Below, piece by piece: positions 51,885 through 61,042 of a DNA stretch of 64,000 bases. The stretch comes from Brachybacterium sp. YJGR34 (GTDB lineage: Bacteria; Actinomycetota; Actinomycetes; Actinomycetales; Dermabacteraceae), in contig NZ_PNFB01000001.1 of assembly GCF_003347015.1 (NCBI RefSeq), forward strand, positions 368,632-432,631, in the 5' to 3' direction. A program made the translations under genes and the position numbers. Each line of letters begins with the position of its first letter. Position 1 is the first letter of the stretch. The notes beneath the pieces are model-generated. The model did no database searches. It worked only from the letters and a program-made list of their open reading frames with translations, and was not told the DNA's origin.

Positions 51885-53740
51885 GGGGTCTCGTCCTTCG
51901 GTCCGGCGGCGTGCGCCGCCTGGCGGTCGCGGGCTGGTCGAGGTGTCCCGTCACCTCCGGCGGACCGCCGTGCCAGACGGTCGGCCCAGTGCTCGATCTC
52001 GGTGTGGAGATGCCGGTTCAGGGTGTCGTGGCCGATCACGTGGTCCTCGGTGGCGCGGCCGATCACGGCCAGTCCTTCTGCCCGGGTGCCCTGGGCCGTG
52101 ATCGCCGTGCCGTCGGGATCGACGACGGCGCCGCGCCTTCCGGGGCGCAGGCTGAGCACCCCGGTGCCGTGGAGTCGGCGCAGCAGCGGGTCGGTGATGC
52201 CGCGGATCCCCGGTGGGGTGAGCACGGCATCGAGCACCACCGCGGGCTCCGGGGAGCCGGCGGGCAGATCCCGCGGCCCTCGCGGCGTGATCGTGGTGCC
52301 GGCATCGAGCCAGCTGAGGTCCACGGCGCCGGAGTCGACCATCGCGAGCAGCTTCCGGGCGCTGACCAGGGGTGGACCGAAGGCGAAGCGCTCGAGCACC
52401 TGTGCCGCGTCCCGGAAGCGCCGCCACTGCTCCTCGGCCTCGTCGTTGCCGCGCAGCGCGGCGGTGAGCTGCGGGTACAGCAGCGCCCAGCTGCGGCCGA
52501 GCGCCCAGGCCGGCCCCGGCGGCCGGAGTCCCCGCGCCACGGCGACGCTGCGCCGTAGGGCCTGCTCCGCCCGACCGGGTCCGGGCGGCAGATCGGGTTC
52601 GGCGCCGGTGGTCAGGGTGTGCTCGACCGCCCGGCGGAGCGGATCCTCCTCCGGGCCGGCGCCCCCGGCGACGCCGCGTGCGGCGTCGCCGCCGTCCAGG
52701 GTTCTCACCGCCGTGGTCGCGACCACGGCGAGGGCGGTCTGCAGGGTGAGGGCGCCCCGGCCGTCCTGCGCCGCGGCGAGCTGTCGCCGCCCCTCCGCGA
52801 CCGCCTGCTCGAGCTGCGGGGGCGGCGGCACGGCAGGGTCGGGCTTGGCGTCGAGCAGCAGGCCGTGGCGAGCGGTCGGCAGGATCGTCGCGGGTTCCTC
52901 GGGGGCGCGCCGGTGGCGGTCGGCTCCGTCGCACCCCTCCGCGAGCTCGAAGCAGCCGCCTCGCCCTTCGGTGAGCGTGAGCGCCGCGTCGAGGAAGGTC
53001 AGCGCCGCACCGCGCATCGCCACGCGGGAACCGGGCGGGACCCGCTCGGGCCCGAGCCAGCGCGTGACGGGCAGCACGGCCGGCTGCAGGGGCATCGGGC
53101 CGTCCCAGCTGGCGGCGAGCGCCCCTGCGTGGCCTCGAGCATGCCCGGTGGCGAGGAGCACCTCGTCGACGGGGCCGACGACCACCGGGCCGACGGCGGC
53201 CGGGCCGGCGCCGGGGGCGGAGTACCGCACCCGCCAGCACGTGCCCGCGCGCTCCAGCGAGACGACCTGCCCGCGCAGATGACGGCAGGTGGCCACGCGC
53301 TCGAGGGCGCCGCGCATCGCCGCCCAGCGCTCGCGCAGGTAGGTCCCGACGACGGCTCGGGGCGGGAACGGGTCCTCCGCCAGATCCGGGCGGACGGTGC
53401 GCACCCACTGGACGAAGGACGGCATGTCCCCCGTGCGGGGAGCATCGAGGATCCGGGCGGAGACGTTCAGGCGGAGGTGCTCGGGCTGCGCCGGATCGTA
53501 GGCCGCACCGGTGCCGGGCTGCGCGTGGGGGTCGATGACGGTCACCGCGAGCCGAGGGCCGTGCTCGCGCTCGCGCAGGCGTGCGGTCAGGGCCTCCAGG
53601 GCGAACAGGGCCTTCGGGCCGGCTCCCACCACGACGAGACGCCGGGACTCGGGCGGTCCGGCCGCGGGAGGGCCCGGCACGGCAGGGCGGACCGGCGTGC
53701 TCGTCCCGTCCCGCCGGGCGGGGGCCGGGCTCTCAGCCAC
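51881..53740 (-). CDS. FAD/NAD(P)-binding protein of a small-molecule operon
   Basis: 619 residues. VVVGAGPKALFALEAL is the N-terminal dinucleotide loop, followed by the RLNVSARILD and DMPSFVQWV stretches seen in HI0933/FAD-NAD(P)-binding proteins next to metallophore or amino-acid genes. A long Ala/Gly-rich segment (~290-370) is unusual. The GTG start overlaps the SbnA-like gene by 8 bp and its stop overlaps the Y4yA start, so all three are coupled. Likely an oxidoreductase or N-hydroxylase-like enzyme; reaction not known. Confidence 0.82.
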   Translation of the reverse strand: MAESPAPARRDGTSTPVRPAVPGPPAAGPPESRRLVVVGAGPKALFALEALTARLREREHGPRLAVTVIDPHAQPGTGAAYDPAQPEHLRLNVSARILDAPRTGDMPSFVQWVRTVRPDLAEDPFPPRAVVGTYLRERWAAMRGALERVATCRHLRGQVVSLERAGTCWRVRYSAPGAGPAAVGPVVVGPVDEVLLATGHARGHAGALAASWDGPMPLQPAVLPVTRWLGPERVPPGSRVAMRGAALTFLDAALTLTEGRGGCFELAEGCDGADRHRRAPEEPATILPTARHGLLLDAKPDPAVPPPPQLEQAVAEGRRQLAAAQDGRGALTLQTALAVVATTAVRTLDGGDAARGVAGGAGPEEDPLRRAVEHTLTTGAEPDLPPGPGRAEQALRRSVAVARGLRPPGPAWALGRSWALLYPQLTAALRGNDEAEEQWRRFRDAAQVLERFAFGPPLVSARKLLAMVDSGAVDLSWLDAGTTITPRGPRDLPAGSPEPAVVLDAVLTPPGIRGITDPLLRRLHGTGVLSLRPGRRGAVVDPDGTAITAQGTRAEGLAVIGRATEDHVIGHDTLNRHLHTEIEHWADRLARRSAGGDGTPRPARDRQAAHAAGPKDETP

Positions 53741-54779
53741 GCCGCGCGGAGGCCTGCAGGGCGGCGGTCGCCGCGGCCAGGGCGTCGGCGTCGACCCCGA
53801 GGGTCTCCTCCACCCAGGCGTCGTCGTACACGGTCTCGAGATAGGGGACGCCGCCGTCGTGGACGATGACGACCACCCGCGCGCCGGGCGCCAGCTCCGG
53901 CATCAGCGTGCCGAGCGCATGGATGATGCCGCCGGTGGAGGCGCCGGCGAGGATGCCCTCGCGGCGCGCCAGCAGGCGCGCTCCGACCACGCAGTCGATG
54001 CCGCGGACGCGCACCACCCGATCGGGGTCGACGGTGCGGGAGATGTCGGTGACGACGCCGGCGCCCAGGCCCGGCAGCGGCCGCGGCGCCGCGGTGCCGC
54101 CGAACAGGACGCTGCCCTCGGCGTCGACCGCGATCGTGCCTGTGTCCAGGGCGTGCTCGCGGAGGTAGGCCGTGCAGCCGGCGATCGTCCCGGTCGTGCT
54201 CACGGCGGCCATCAGCACGTCGAGCCGGTGGTCGGTGGCCTCGGCGATCTCGCGCATGGTGCCCTCGGCGTGCGCGCGGGGGTTGGCGGGATTGCCGTAC
54301 TGGTAGAGGTTCACGGCGTCCGGGATGCGCTCGAGGATCTCCTCGACGCGGCGGAACCGTGCGGCGAGAAGGTCGCCGGTCTCGGGATCGGGCTCCGTGA
54401 CCAGCTCGATCTCCCCGCCCAGGGCGCGAATGGTGGCGACCGTCGTCGCATTGGTGCGTGCATCGACGACGCACACGAAGCGCACTCCCTCCGCCGTGCA
54501 CACCCGCGCCAGGGCCACGCCGAGGTTTCCGGAGCTGGATTCGACCACCGTGCCGCCGGGGGCGAGACGGCCCCGATCGATCGCGTCGCGCACCATCGCG
54601 AGCGCCGGCCGGTCCTTGGTGCTGCCGCCGGGGTTGACGGACTCGAGCTTGGCGAGGATCTCGATCCCGGAGTGCGGGAAGAGGCGGTCGAGACGGACGA
54701 GCGGAGTGCGGCCGACGGCCGCGGAGATGCCGTCGGCGATGACGGGGGTGCCGGTGCCCTGCTCCGCAGCAGGTGGCAT
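53733..54779 (-). CDS. sbnA: SbnA-like PLP-dependent synthase
   Basis: 348 residues of the cysteine synthase fold. K55 in NPGGSTKDRPA is the PLP lysine; SSSGNLGVALA is the substrate loop, and STTGTIAGC binds phosphate. In Staphylococcus SbnA joins O-phosphoserine and glutamate on the way to 2,3-diaminopropionate for staphyloferrin B. The SbnB partner and the siderophore synthetases are absent. A GTG at 54794 is an alternative start, seven bases after a -10-like TACCTT, which would be leaderless. First gene of the coupled trio. Confidence 0.83.
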   Translation of the reverse strand: MPPAAEQGTGTPVIADGISAAVGRTPLVRLDRLFPHSGIEILAKLESVNPGGSTKDRPALAMVRDAIDRGRLAPGGTVVESSSGNLGVALARVCTAEGVRFVCVVDARTNATTVATIRALGGEIELVTEPDPETGDLLAARFRRVEEILERIPDAVNLYQYGNPANPRAHAEGTMREIAEATDHRLDVLMAAVSTTGTIAGCTAYLREHALDTGTIAVDAEGSVLFGGTAAPRPLPGLGAGVVTDISRTVDPDRVVRVRGIDCVVGARLLARREGILAGASTGGIIHALGTLMPELAPGARVVVIVHDGGVPYLETVYDDAWVEETLGVDADALAAATAALQASARRG

Positions 54780-54836
54780 GGTGTGTGGGGTCACGTCGCT
54801 CAAGGTACGACACCGCACCGTCCGTGGCGTGCCGGG

Positions 54837-54853
54837 GACCGAACGGTCGGTCC
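54837..54853. promoter_or_regulatory. Dyad upstream of the SbnA-like operon
   Basis: GGACCGA and TCGGTCC flank a 3-nt centre. It lies between the stop of the membrane-protein gene and the SbnA-like start on the same strand. Either a weak terminator or an operator about 40-60 bp before the coding start. Confidence 0.4.
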
Positions 54854-54901
54854 GGCGCCCGGAGGGTGCGGTGTCTGAGGGGCGAGCAGGGAGAGCGCCG
54901 C

Positions 54902-55855
54902 TCAGCGGACGCGGTCGCGACTCGCCTTGCGCCAGCCGTCGACGATGTCCCACACCGAGATGATGATGATCCCGGCCGTCATCGCGGTCGCGAGCACGCG
55001 CGGCAGCTCTTCGTCGGTCCCCGGGTCGCTGAGGACATGGTCCATGAACGCGGGGTTCAGCAGCAGGTCGTTGCCGATCAGCGTCAGCGACCAGCTCATG
55101 AACAGCACGGACAGGGCGGTGTTGACCACGGCGAGGGCGGTGCTCCAGCGCCCCTGGGCGTAGACCGCCACCGCCAGGGCGGCCTCGAGCAGGATCAGGG
55201 CGATCAGGCCCAGCATGGCCCAGGGCCACAGGTCCGGGTTGAGGATCGCGAGCCCCTGCCCGTCCACGTGCACGTAGCCGCGCAGCTGGTCCCATGCCAG
55301 GGCGCCCAGGAGGAGCGCGGCGAACACCAGCGAGGCGATGAGGTCGGAGCGGCCGGCCCCGGTCTCCCGCGCCTCCGGGAGCTGGTCGAGCGACCATTCC
55401 GAGCAGGTCTCGGAGCCGGCGCGCTCGAGGACGACGAACACCAGCGTGGTCCAGAAGACCAGGTGCACCGTTGCGCTGAGGGAGGTTGCGATCGCCTCGC
55501 CGATGATCGTGCCCACGTCGGCACCCATGAGGGCCTGGGCGAGCCCCACCCCGAACAGCGCACAGGCCGGGACGATCCACAGCAGCAGCTTCAGCAGGCG
55601 CCACCAGGTGAGGAAGTAGCGCGGGCCCAGCAGGTGGAGGGGGCGGTCGGCGTACCCGGCGGCGAGGATCGCGGGGTCGCCCAGCTCGGTGAGCACGGCC
55701 TTCTCGGCGCCGTCGGGGTCCTCGCCCTGGTCGGTGCGCGCCGCGACGGCATCGGCGATGGAGCCCTCGAGTTCGTCGCGGACATCGGACTGCAGGTCCG
55801 GCGGCAGGGAGGAGACGGTCGCGTCGATGTAGCGCTGCGTCAGCGTGGTGGTCAT
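54902..55855 (-). CDS. Membrane protein with N-terminal HAAS/DUF1700-like signalling domain
   Basis: 317 residues. Residues 1-80 (LTQRYIDATVSSLPPDLQSD; AVLTELGDPAILAAGYADRP) match the small helical domain often found next to PadR regulators. Seven or so membrane segments follow. It starts 1 bp after the PadR gene, so the two form an operon, as in many actinobacteria and Firmicutes. The signal handled is unknown. Confidence 0.85.
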   Translation of the reverse strand: MTTTLTQRYIDATVSSLPPDLQSDVRDELEGSIADAVAARTDQGEDPDGAEKAVLTELGDPAILAAGYADRPLHLLGPRYFLTWWRLLKLLLWIVPACALFGVGLAQALMGADVGTIIGEAIATSLSATVHLVFWTTLVFVVLERAGSETCSEWSLDQLPEARETGAGRSDLIASLVFAALLLGALAWDQLRGYVHVDGQGLAILNPDLWPWAMLGLIALILLEAALAVAVYAQGRWSTALAVVNTALSVLFMSWSLTLIGNDLLLNPAFMDHVLSDPGTDEELPRVLATAMTAGIIIISVWDIVDGWRKASRDRVR

Positions 55856-55856
55856 G

Positions 55857-56204
55857 TCAGTGCTCCTCGGGGGAGGTGGGGGCGTCGGCGAGGGAGGTGA
55901 TGGCCGCGGTCAGCGCGCGCCATTCGGCGTGGAGGACGTCCGCGAGGCGGATGCCGTCCGCGGAGGTGCGGTAGAACTTGCGCGGCCGGGCGTCCTCGGT
56001 GTTCCACGCGCTGGTCAGGTAGCCCTGCTTCTCGAGGCGGCGAAGCAGGGGGTAGAGCGTGTTGGCGTCGGTCGCGAAGCCGTGGCGCTCGAGGCTCTCG
56101 AGCAGGCCGTAGCCGTACCCGGGAGTGCGCAGCAGCTGCAGGCACGCCAGCACGATGGTGCCGCGGCGCAGCTCCTGGAGGTGAGGGTCGAACTCTTCGC
56201 TCAT
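55857..56204 (-). CDS. PadR-family transcriptional regulator
   Basis: 115 residues. Winged helix with LLRTPGYGYGLLESL, ANTLYPLLRRLEKQGYL and PRKFYRTS, all typical, and a short C-terminal helix. It starts at the second ATG (56204), because a -10 element ends seven bases upstream. Co-transcribed with the membrane protein. Probably autoregulates through the dyad in its promoter. Confidence 0.92.
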   Translation of the reverse strand: MSEEFDPHLQELRRGTIVLACLQLLRTPGYGYGLLESLERHGFATDANTLYPLLRRLEKQGYLTSAWNTEDARPRKFYRTSADGIRLADVLHAEWRALTAAITSLADAPTSPEEH

Positions 56205-56211
56205 GACGGAC

Positions 56212-56241
56212 ACGATAGTGTGTGACGCACAGTGTCGTCAA
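56212..56241 (-). promoter_or_regulatory. Leaderless promoter and operator of the PadR operon
   Basis: On the minus strand TTGACG and TATCGT are 18 bp apart. The -10 ends 7 bp before the ATG, so the transcript probably begins at the start codon. The spacer holds TGTGCGTCACA, a GTGTGA/TCACA-type dyad suited to PadR autorepression. Confidence 0.65.
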
Positions 56242-56357
56242 CGGCGCAGCATTGTGATGCGTGTGGGTCCGCGACCGTCGGTCGGCGACCGGGCGCTCCT
56301 GGCACACTCTCCGTGGGGGGCGCCGCCGCCTCCTCCGCCACGACGAAGGGACCTCCC

Positions 56358-57254
56358 ATGGCACGCACGCTCGCCCCCGGCCAGCGCTCGGTGATCACGA
56401 CCATCGACGTCGACAGCGGGGAGCAGCGCGTCCTGCACACCTCGACCACGACCCTCTACGAGGCGCCGAACTGGTCGCTCGACGGCGCGGCGCTGTATCT
56501 CAACGGCGACGGCGACCTGTTCCGGCTCCCGCTCGCGGAGCCCACCCCGCAGCGCATCGACCTCGGCGAGCTGCCGGAGCTGAACAACGACCACCTGCTG
56601 GACCCCGACGGCGAGCACATCGTCCTCTCCGCGGCCGATGGGCACATCCACCGCGCCCCGCTCACGGGCGGCGAGGCGGTGCGGGTCACGAACGAGGACG
56701 GCCTGGTGCACTTCCTGCACGGCATCAGCCCCGACGGCGCGACGCTCGCGTACGTCGGCGTGGTCGTGGGCGACGACGGCACCTGGAGCCCGCCGAACCT
56801 CTTCACGATCCCCACCTCGGGCGGCGAGGACGTGCAGCTCACCGACGACGAGTTCCCCGACGACGGCCCCGAGTACTCGCCCGACGGCGCCTGGATCTAC
56901 TTCAACTCCGAGCGCGCCGCCACCGCGCCCGGCCACGCCCAGCTGTTCCGGATGCGTCCGGACGGCACCGGCATCGAGCAGCTCACCGACGACGAGCGGG
57001 TCAACTGGTTCCCCCACCTCTCCCCGGACGGCACCCGCCTGGCCTACGTCAGCTTCCCGCCCGGCACCCAGGGGCACCCCGCGGACCGTGAGGTCGTCGT
57101 GCGCCTGTGCCGGCCCGACGGCACGGGGATCCGCGACCTCGTGCGCCTCTTCGGCGGCCAGGGCACCATGAACGTGCCCAGCTGGTCGCCCGACGGACGA
57201 CAGGTCGCGTACGTCGCCTACCCGATCGGGGAGGACGGGCCGTCGGCGCCGTGA
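56358..57254 (+). CDS. TolB-like beta-propeller (PD40 repeat) protein
   Basis: 298 residues with at least five PD40 repeats (YSPDGAWIYFNSE, LSPDGTRLAYVSF, WSPDGRQVAYVAY and others) that build a propeller. No signal peptide or peptidase domain, so it is a cytoplasmic binding or sensing protein. GAAGGGA lies upstream. Divergent from the PadR gene. Confidence 0.87.
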   Translation: MARTLAPGQRSVITTIDVDSGEQRVLHTSTTTLYEAPNWSLDGAALYLNGDGDLFRLPLAEPTPQRIDLGELPELNNDHLLDPDGEHIVLSAADGHIHRAPLTGGEAVRVTNEDGLVHFLHGISPDGATLAYVGVVVGDDGTWSPPNLFTIPTSGGEDVQLTDDEFPDDGPEYSPDGAWIYFNSERAATAPGHAQLFRMRPDGTGIEQLTDDERVNWFPHLSPDGTRLAYVSFPPGTQGHPADREVVVRLCRPDGTGIRDLVRLFGGQGTMNVPSWSPDGRQVAYVAYPIGEDGPSAP

Positions 57255-57275
57255 GCGGCCCCGCCGTCGACGGCC

Positions 57276-58004
57276 TCAGCCCGGACGGCGGGCGCTGAGG
57301 CGGTACTGGAGCTGCGGGGCGTGGCCCGGCGCCACGCCGTGCGCCCGATCCAGGGCGAGCACCTCGGGCAGAGGATCGGCGCGGACGTCGACGAAGCCGG
57401 CCGCCGTCCACTGCCGCGCGATCTCCTCGACCCCCGCGCGACCGAAGGGCAGGCGCGCGAAGGCGTCCGCGTCGTAGGCCGCGGCGAAGTGGTCCTGGCG
57501 CGCGGTGCCGCGGGGGAGCTCCTCCTCGTGCGCGAACCACGGGCCGTCCACCGCGACGAGCACCCCGCCGGGACGCAGCAGGGCGTGCCAGCGCGCGAGC
57601 GCGGCGGGCGCGTCCCGCAGGGTCCACAGCAGGTACCGCGAGACGATCGCGTCGACGCTCCCGGGAGGCAGCGGCGGATCCACGGCATCGCCGAGCACGA
57701 AGTGGGGAGGGCACGGATGATCCTCCGCCTTGGCGCGGGCCCGGGCGAGCATGCCGCCGGAGAGGTCCACGCCCGTGACCGCGAGTCCCGGGCGCGCCAG
57801 CGACAGCGCCACGTTCCCGCTGCCGGTCCCGACGTCGAGCAGGTCCCGGGCGTGCTCGGGCAGCACCTCCCACCACACCCGCTCCCAGACCGCGCGCTCC
57901 TCCTGCCGGGCCAGGCGGCCCATCTGGTGACCGTCGTACTCCGCGGCCCAGCGGTCCCAGTAGGCGGTCAGGCGCATCTGGACGGGATCAGGGGTGATGG
58001 ACAC
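57276..58004 (-). CDS. Class I SAM-dependent methyltransferase
   Basis: 242 residues. LLDVGTGSGNVALSLA is the SAM loop (motif I) and GVDLSGGMLARAR motif II. GTG start, overlapping the ATPase gene by 17 bp, so it belongs to the ArsR-FecCD operon. Its target may be the imported ligand or a chelator, by context only. Confidence 0.9.
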   Translation of the reverse strand: MSITPDPVQMRLTAYWDRWAAEYDGHQMGRLARQEERAVWERVWWEVLPEHARDLLDVGTGSGNVALSLARPGLAVTGVDLSGGMLARARAKAEDHPCPPHFVLGDAVDPPLPPGSVDAIVSRYLLWTLRDAPAALARWHALLRPGGVLVAVDGPWFAHEEELPRGTARQDHFAAAYDADAFARLPFGRAGVEEIARQWTAAGFVDVRADPLPEVLALDRAHGVAPGHAPQLQYRLSARRPG

Positions 58005-58800
58005 GGGCGGGCTCCTCGGGGGTGGGGGTGACGGTGGGCGCGGCGTGTCCGAACAGGAACTGCGGGACCCCGTCGGCCGCGGTGACGGGCTGGGCCCCGA
58101 TGCCGTAGGTCGCGTGCACCAGCGGCGCGGTGAGCACGCGATCCGGCGGGCCGTCGGCCACCACGCGGCCCTCCGCGAGCACGATCACCCGGTCGCAGTA
58201 GCGGGCGGCGAGATTGAGGTCGTGCAGCACGACCAGCGTGGCCAGGCCGAGGTGACGCACCAGCTCGAGCACCTGGTGCTGGGAGCCGATGTCCAGGTGG
58301 TTGGTGGGCTCGTCCATCAGCAGCAGGCGCGGCCGCTGCGCGAGCGCCCGGGCGATGAGCACCCGCTGGCGCTCGCCGCCGGACAGGGTGCTCATCGCCT
58401 GCCGGGCCAGGTGCAGGGCGCCGGTCCGTCGCAGCGCGTCGGTGGCGATCTCGAGATCCGCGGCGGTGGTGGTGGGGAACAGACCGGCATGGGGGATGCG
58501 ACCCAGCAGGACCGCGTCGGCCACCGTCAGAGGCATCTCCCCGGTCGCCTCCTGGCCCAGGACGGCGATCCGCCGGGCGCGCTCCCGCGCCGGCAGCGCG
58601 GCGAGATCGTCCCCCTCGAGCAGGACGCGGCCCTGTGCCGGGACCAGGGCGCGGTGCAGGAGGCGCAGGGCGGTGCTCTTCCCGCTCCCGTTGCGTCCGA
58701 CGAGCCCGACGATCTCGCCCGGCCCCACGGTGATGTCCACCTCGTGCAGGATCGTGCGGGGCCCCACGGCGTGGTGCAGCCCGCGGGCCTCCAGGATCAT
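57988..58800 (-). CDS. ABC transporter ATPase, siderophore/cobalamin type
   Basis: 270 residues. Walker A GRNGSGKST, signature LSGGERQRV, Walker B LLLMDEPTNHLD. Belongs with FecCD/BtuC-type permeases. Its ATG lies 4 bp inside the preceding binding-protein gene (ATGA). Confidence 0.94.
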   Translation of the reverse strand: MILEARGLHHAVGPRTILHEVDITVGPGEIVGLVGRNGSGKSTALRLLHRALVPAQGRVLLEGDDLAALPARERARRIAVLGQEATGEMPLTVADAVLLGRIPHAGLFPTTTAADLEIATDALRRTGALHLARQAMSTLSGGERQRVLIARALAQRPRLLLMDEPTNHLDIGSQHQVLELVRHLGLATLVVLHDLNLAARYCDRVIVLAEGRVVADGPPDRVLTAPLVHATYGIGAQPVTAADGVPQFLFGHAAPTVTPTPEEPARVHHP

Positions 58801-59852
58801 CGCTCTCCCGCCTGGTCCAGCCAGCCGCCGAGCTGCTCGAGGCCGTCCACCACCAGCGGGGAGGCGGGCTCGGCGAGGTTGAACCGCAGCGGCAGGACCC
58901 GCTCGCCGGCCACGGCGCGCAGGCCGGAGAGCTGGGCGTCCTCGCGGATCCGTGCCAGCGCGCCGGCGCCGTCGTCCTCGCCCTGGTGGAGGACGATCAG
59001 CACCTCGGGGTCGGCCTCGATCAGGGACTCCGCGCCCACCTCGAGCACACGGTCCGGGACGTCCCCGAAGGAGTTCTCGATCCCGAGCGCGTCCAGCTGG
59101 GCGGTCACCATGCTGCCGGCGCCGTAGGCGTACAGCGGACCGGCGCCGATCGAGGGGTAGAGCGCCGCCGCGGTGCCCACGTCGGTGGGGTGAGCGGTGC
59201 GCACGCTCTCGATGCGCCGGGCGAGGGCGGCGCTGAGCTCCTCGGCCTCCGCGGCGCGGTCGAAGATCAGCCCGCAGCGACGGATCTCGGCGTGGAGGGC
59301 CTCGAAGCTCGCGCGCTCCCCGCCCCCGGCGCAGTACAGCGACTGGACCATCACCTCGGCGCCGGCGTCCCGCAGGCCCTCCCGGGTGAGGCCGTCGGGC
59401 AGGCCGAAGACGATGTCCGGCCGCTGGGCGATCACGACCTCCTGCGAGATGAGCAGGTGACCGGAGGCGTCGAGGTCCTCGGAGAGCTCCGGGATCCCCT
59501 CGATCCGCGCCGTGAGCTCGCGGGAGTAGTCCTCCATCGGGAAGGCACCGGCGCGCGCCACGACCCGGTCCAGCACCCCGATCCCGTCCAGGGTGGTCAC
59601 CGGTGCGCTCTCGAGCAGCACGATCCGCTGGGGCGGCGCGTCGAAGTGCAGCTCGGCCCCGCAGCTGCTCAGCCGCACGGGGAAGGCGCCGTTCCCGCCG
59701 GCGGATCCGTCGACGTCCCCGGCACCGCCTCCGAGCTCCTCGCGCCCGCAGGCCGCCGCGGTCAGCGCGAGGATCCCGGCGAGACCGGTGGCCGTGAGGC
59801 GCCGACGGCTCAGCGGGCGCGCCGCGACGGTGGCGGCGGGATGGTCGGTCAT
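58797..59852 (-). CDS. Metal-chelate ABC substrate-binding lipoprotein
   Basis: 351 residues, class III (BtuF/FhuD-like). Lipobox LTAAACGRE after an RR-containing signal. RIVLLESAPVTTLDGIGVLD and VIAQRPDIVFG are typical lobe motifs; a long helix joins the lobes. Ligand could be a ferric siderophore, a corrinoid or another metal chelate. ATGA overlaps at both ends tie it to the permease and the ATPase. Confidence 0.93.
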   Translation of the reverse strand: MTDHPAATVAARPLSRRRLTATGLAGILALTAAACGREELGGGAGDVDGSAGGNGAFPVRLSSCGAELHFDAPPQRIVLLESAPVTTLDGIGVLDRVVARAGAFPMEDYSRELTARIEGIPELSEDLDASGHLLISQEVVIAQRPDIVFGLPDGLTREGLRDAGAEVMVQSLYCAGGGERASFEALHAEIRRCGLIFDRAAEAEELSAALARRIESVRTAHPTDVGTAAALYPSIGAGPLYAYGAGSMVTAQLDALGIENSFGDVPDRVLEVGAESLIEADPEVLIVLHQGEDDGAGALARIREDAQLSGLRAVAGERVLPLRFNLAEPASPLVVDGLEQLGGWLDQAGER

Positions 59853-61000
59853 GAGCCCTCCCGGGCGTGGAGACGACGGATGAGCACCAGCAGGAAGGGA
59901 GCGCCGACGGCCGCGGTGATCACGCCGATGGGCAGCTCCCGCGGAGCCATCGCCAGGCGCGCGAGGACGTCGGCCCAGATCAGGAACACCGCGCCCAGCA
60001 GGGCGCTCGCCGGGATCGCCAGGTGGTGCCGAGCGCCGACCAGGCGCCGGGCCAGGTGCGGGACCACGAGGCCCACGAAGCCGATCGATCCGGCCCCGGC
60101 GACCGCCGCCGCGGTGCACACCGAGACGATGACGAGGATGCCCAGGCGGGCGCGGTCCGGAGAGATGCCCAGGCCGTGGGCCAGGTCGTCGCCACCGCTC
60201 AGCGCGTCCAGCAGGTGCGAGCGCGCCGTCAGCAGGAGCGTCCCGAGACCGGCGGCGAGCAGGGCGATCAGCAGGAAAAGGTTCCAGCGGGCCAGGGACA
60301 GCGAGCCCAGCATCCAGAACATCACCGAGCGGGACCCCTCTGCGGAGTCCGAGGAGAAGATCAGCAGGCTGGTCGTGGCCGAGAGCGCGTAGCCCACCGC
60401 GACGCCGGACAGCAGCAGCCGCAGCGAGGTCACCCGCCCGTTCGCCCGCGAGATGACCACCACCAGCAGCGCCGCGGAGAGCGCTCCGACGATGGCGAGC
60501 ACCGACTGCGCGTACTCGCCGAGCACCGCCCCGACGCCGAAGAGGATGGCCGCGGCGGCGCCGGTCGAGGCGCCGCCGGAGACTCCGAGGATGTACGGAT
60601 CGGCGAGCAGGTTGCGGACGATCGCCTGGAGCGCCGCTCCCGAGATCGCGAGGCAGGCGCCGACGGCGGCCCCCATGAGCACCCGGGGCACGCGCACGTC
60701 CCAGACGATCGCGTCGAGCGCGGGGTCCGCGGGCGTGGAGCGCGCGGCGCCGAGGTGCTCGGCGAGGATGCGCAGGGTGCTGCCCGGGGAGATGGGCACG
60801 GGCCCGATGCCCAGGCACAGCAGCACGCTGAGCAGCAGAGACGCACCCAGGCCCGCGAGGATCAGGCGGGAGCGCCGGCGGTGTGCGCGCACCCCGAGCG
60901 CATCCTCGGGCGGTGGGTCGGTCGTGAGCCGAGCGACGGGGAGCGGAGCCAGGGGCGCGGCGGGGGAGTCCTCCCGGTCGGCGCGCTGCTCCCTGATCAC
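59849..61000 (-). CDS. FecCD/BtuC-family ABC permease
   Basis: 383 residues, about ten membrane segments. RVPRVLMGAAVGACLAISGA and GSIGFVGLVVPHLARRL are family hallmarks. One permease gene only, so it works as a homodimer. GTG start 42 bp after the ArsR gene. The ribosome binding site is weak. Confidence 0.93.
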   Translation of the reverse strand: MIREQRADREDSPAAPLAPLPVARLTTDPPPEDALGVRAHRRRSRLILAGLGASLLLSVLLCLGIGPVPISPGSTLRILAEHLGAARSTPADPALDAIVWDVRVPRVLMGAAVGACLAISGAALQAIVRNLLADPYILGVSGGASTGAAAAILFGVGAVLGEYAQSVLAIVGALSAALLVVVISRANGRVTSLRLLLSGVAVGYALSATTSLLIFSSDSAEGSRSVMFWMLGSLSLARWNLFLLIALLAAGLGTLLLTARSHLLDALSGGDDLAHGLGISPDRARLGILVIVSVCTAAAVAGAGSIGFVGLVVPHLARRLVGARHHLAIPASALLGAVFLIWADVLARLAMAPRELPIGVITAAVGAPFLLVLIRRLHAREGS

Positions 61001-61042
61001 CTGCAGGACTCTACAAGTATCCGGGAACGTGTGCCGCCCCGG

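Noticed and set aside
53733..54779. Calling the SbnA-like gene a housekeeping cysteine synthase
   Set aside because: The NPGGSTKDRPA and SSSGNLGVALA variants and its operon partners fit the SbnA group better, though the substrate remains unproven.
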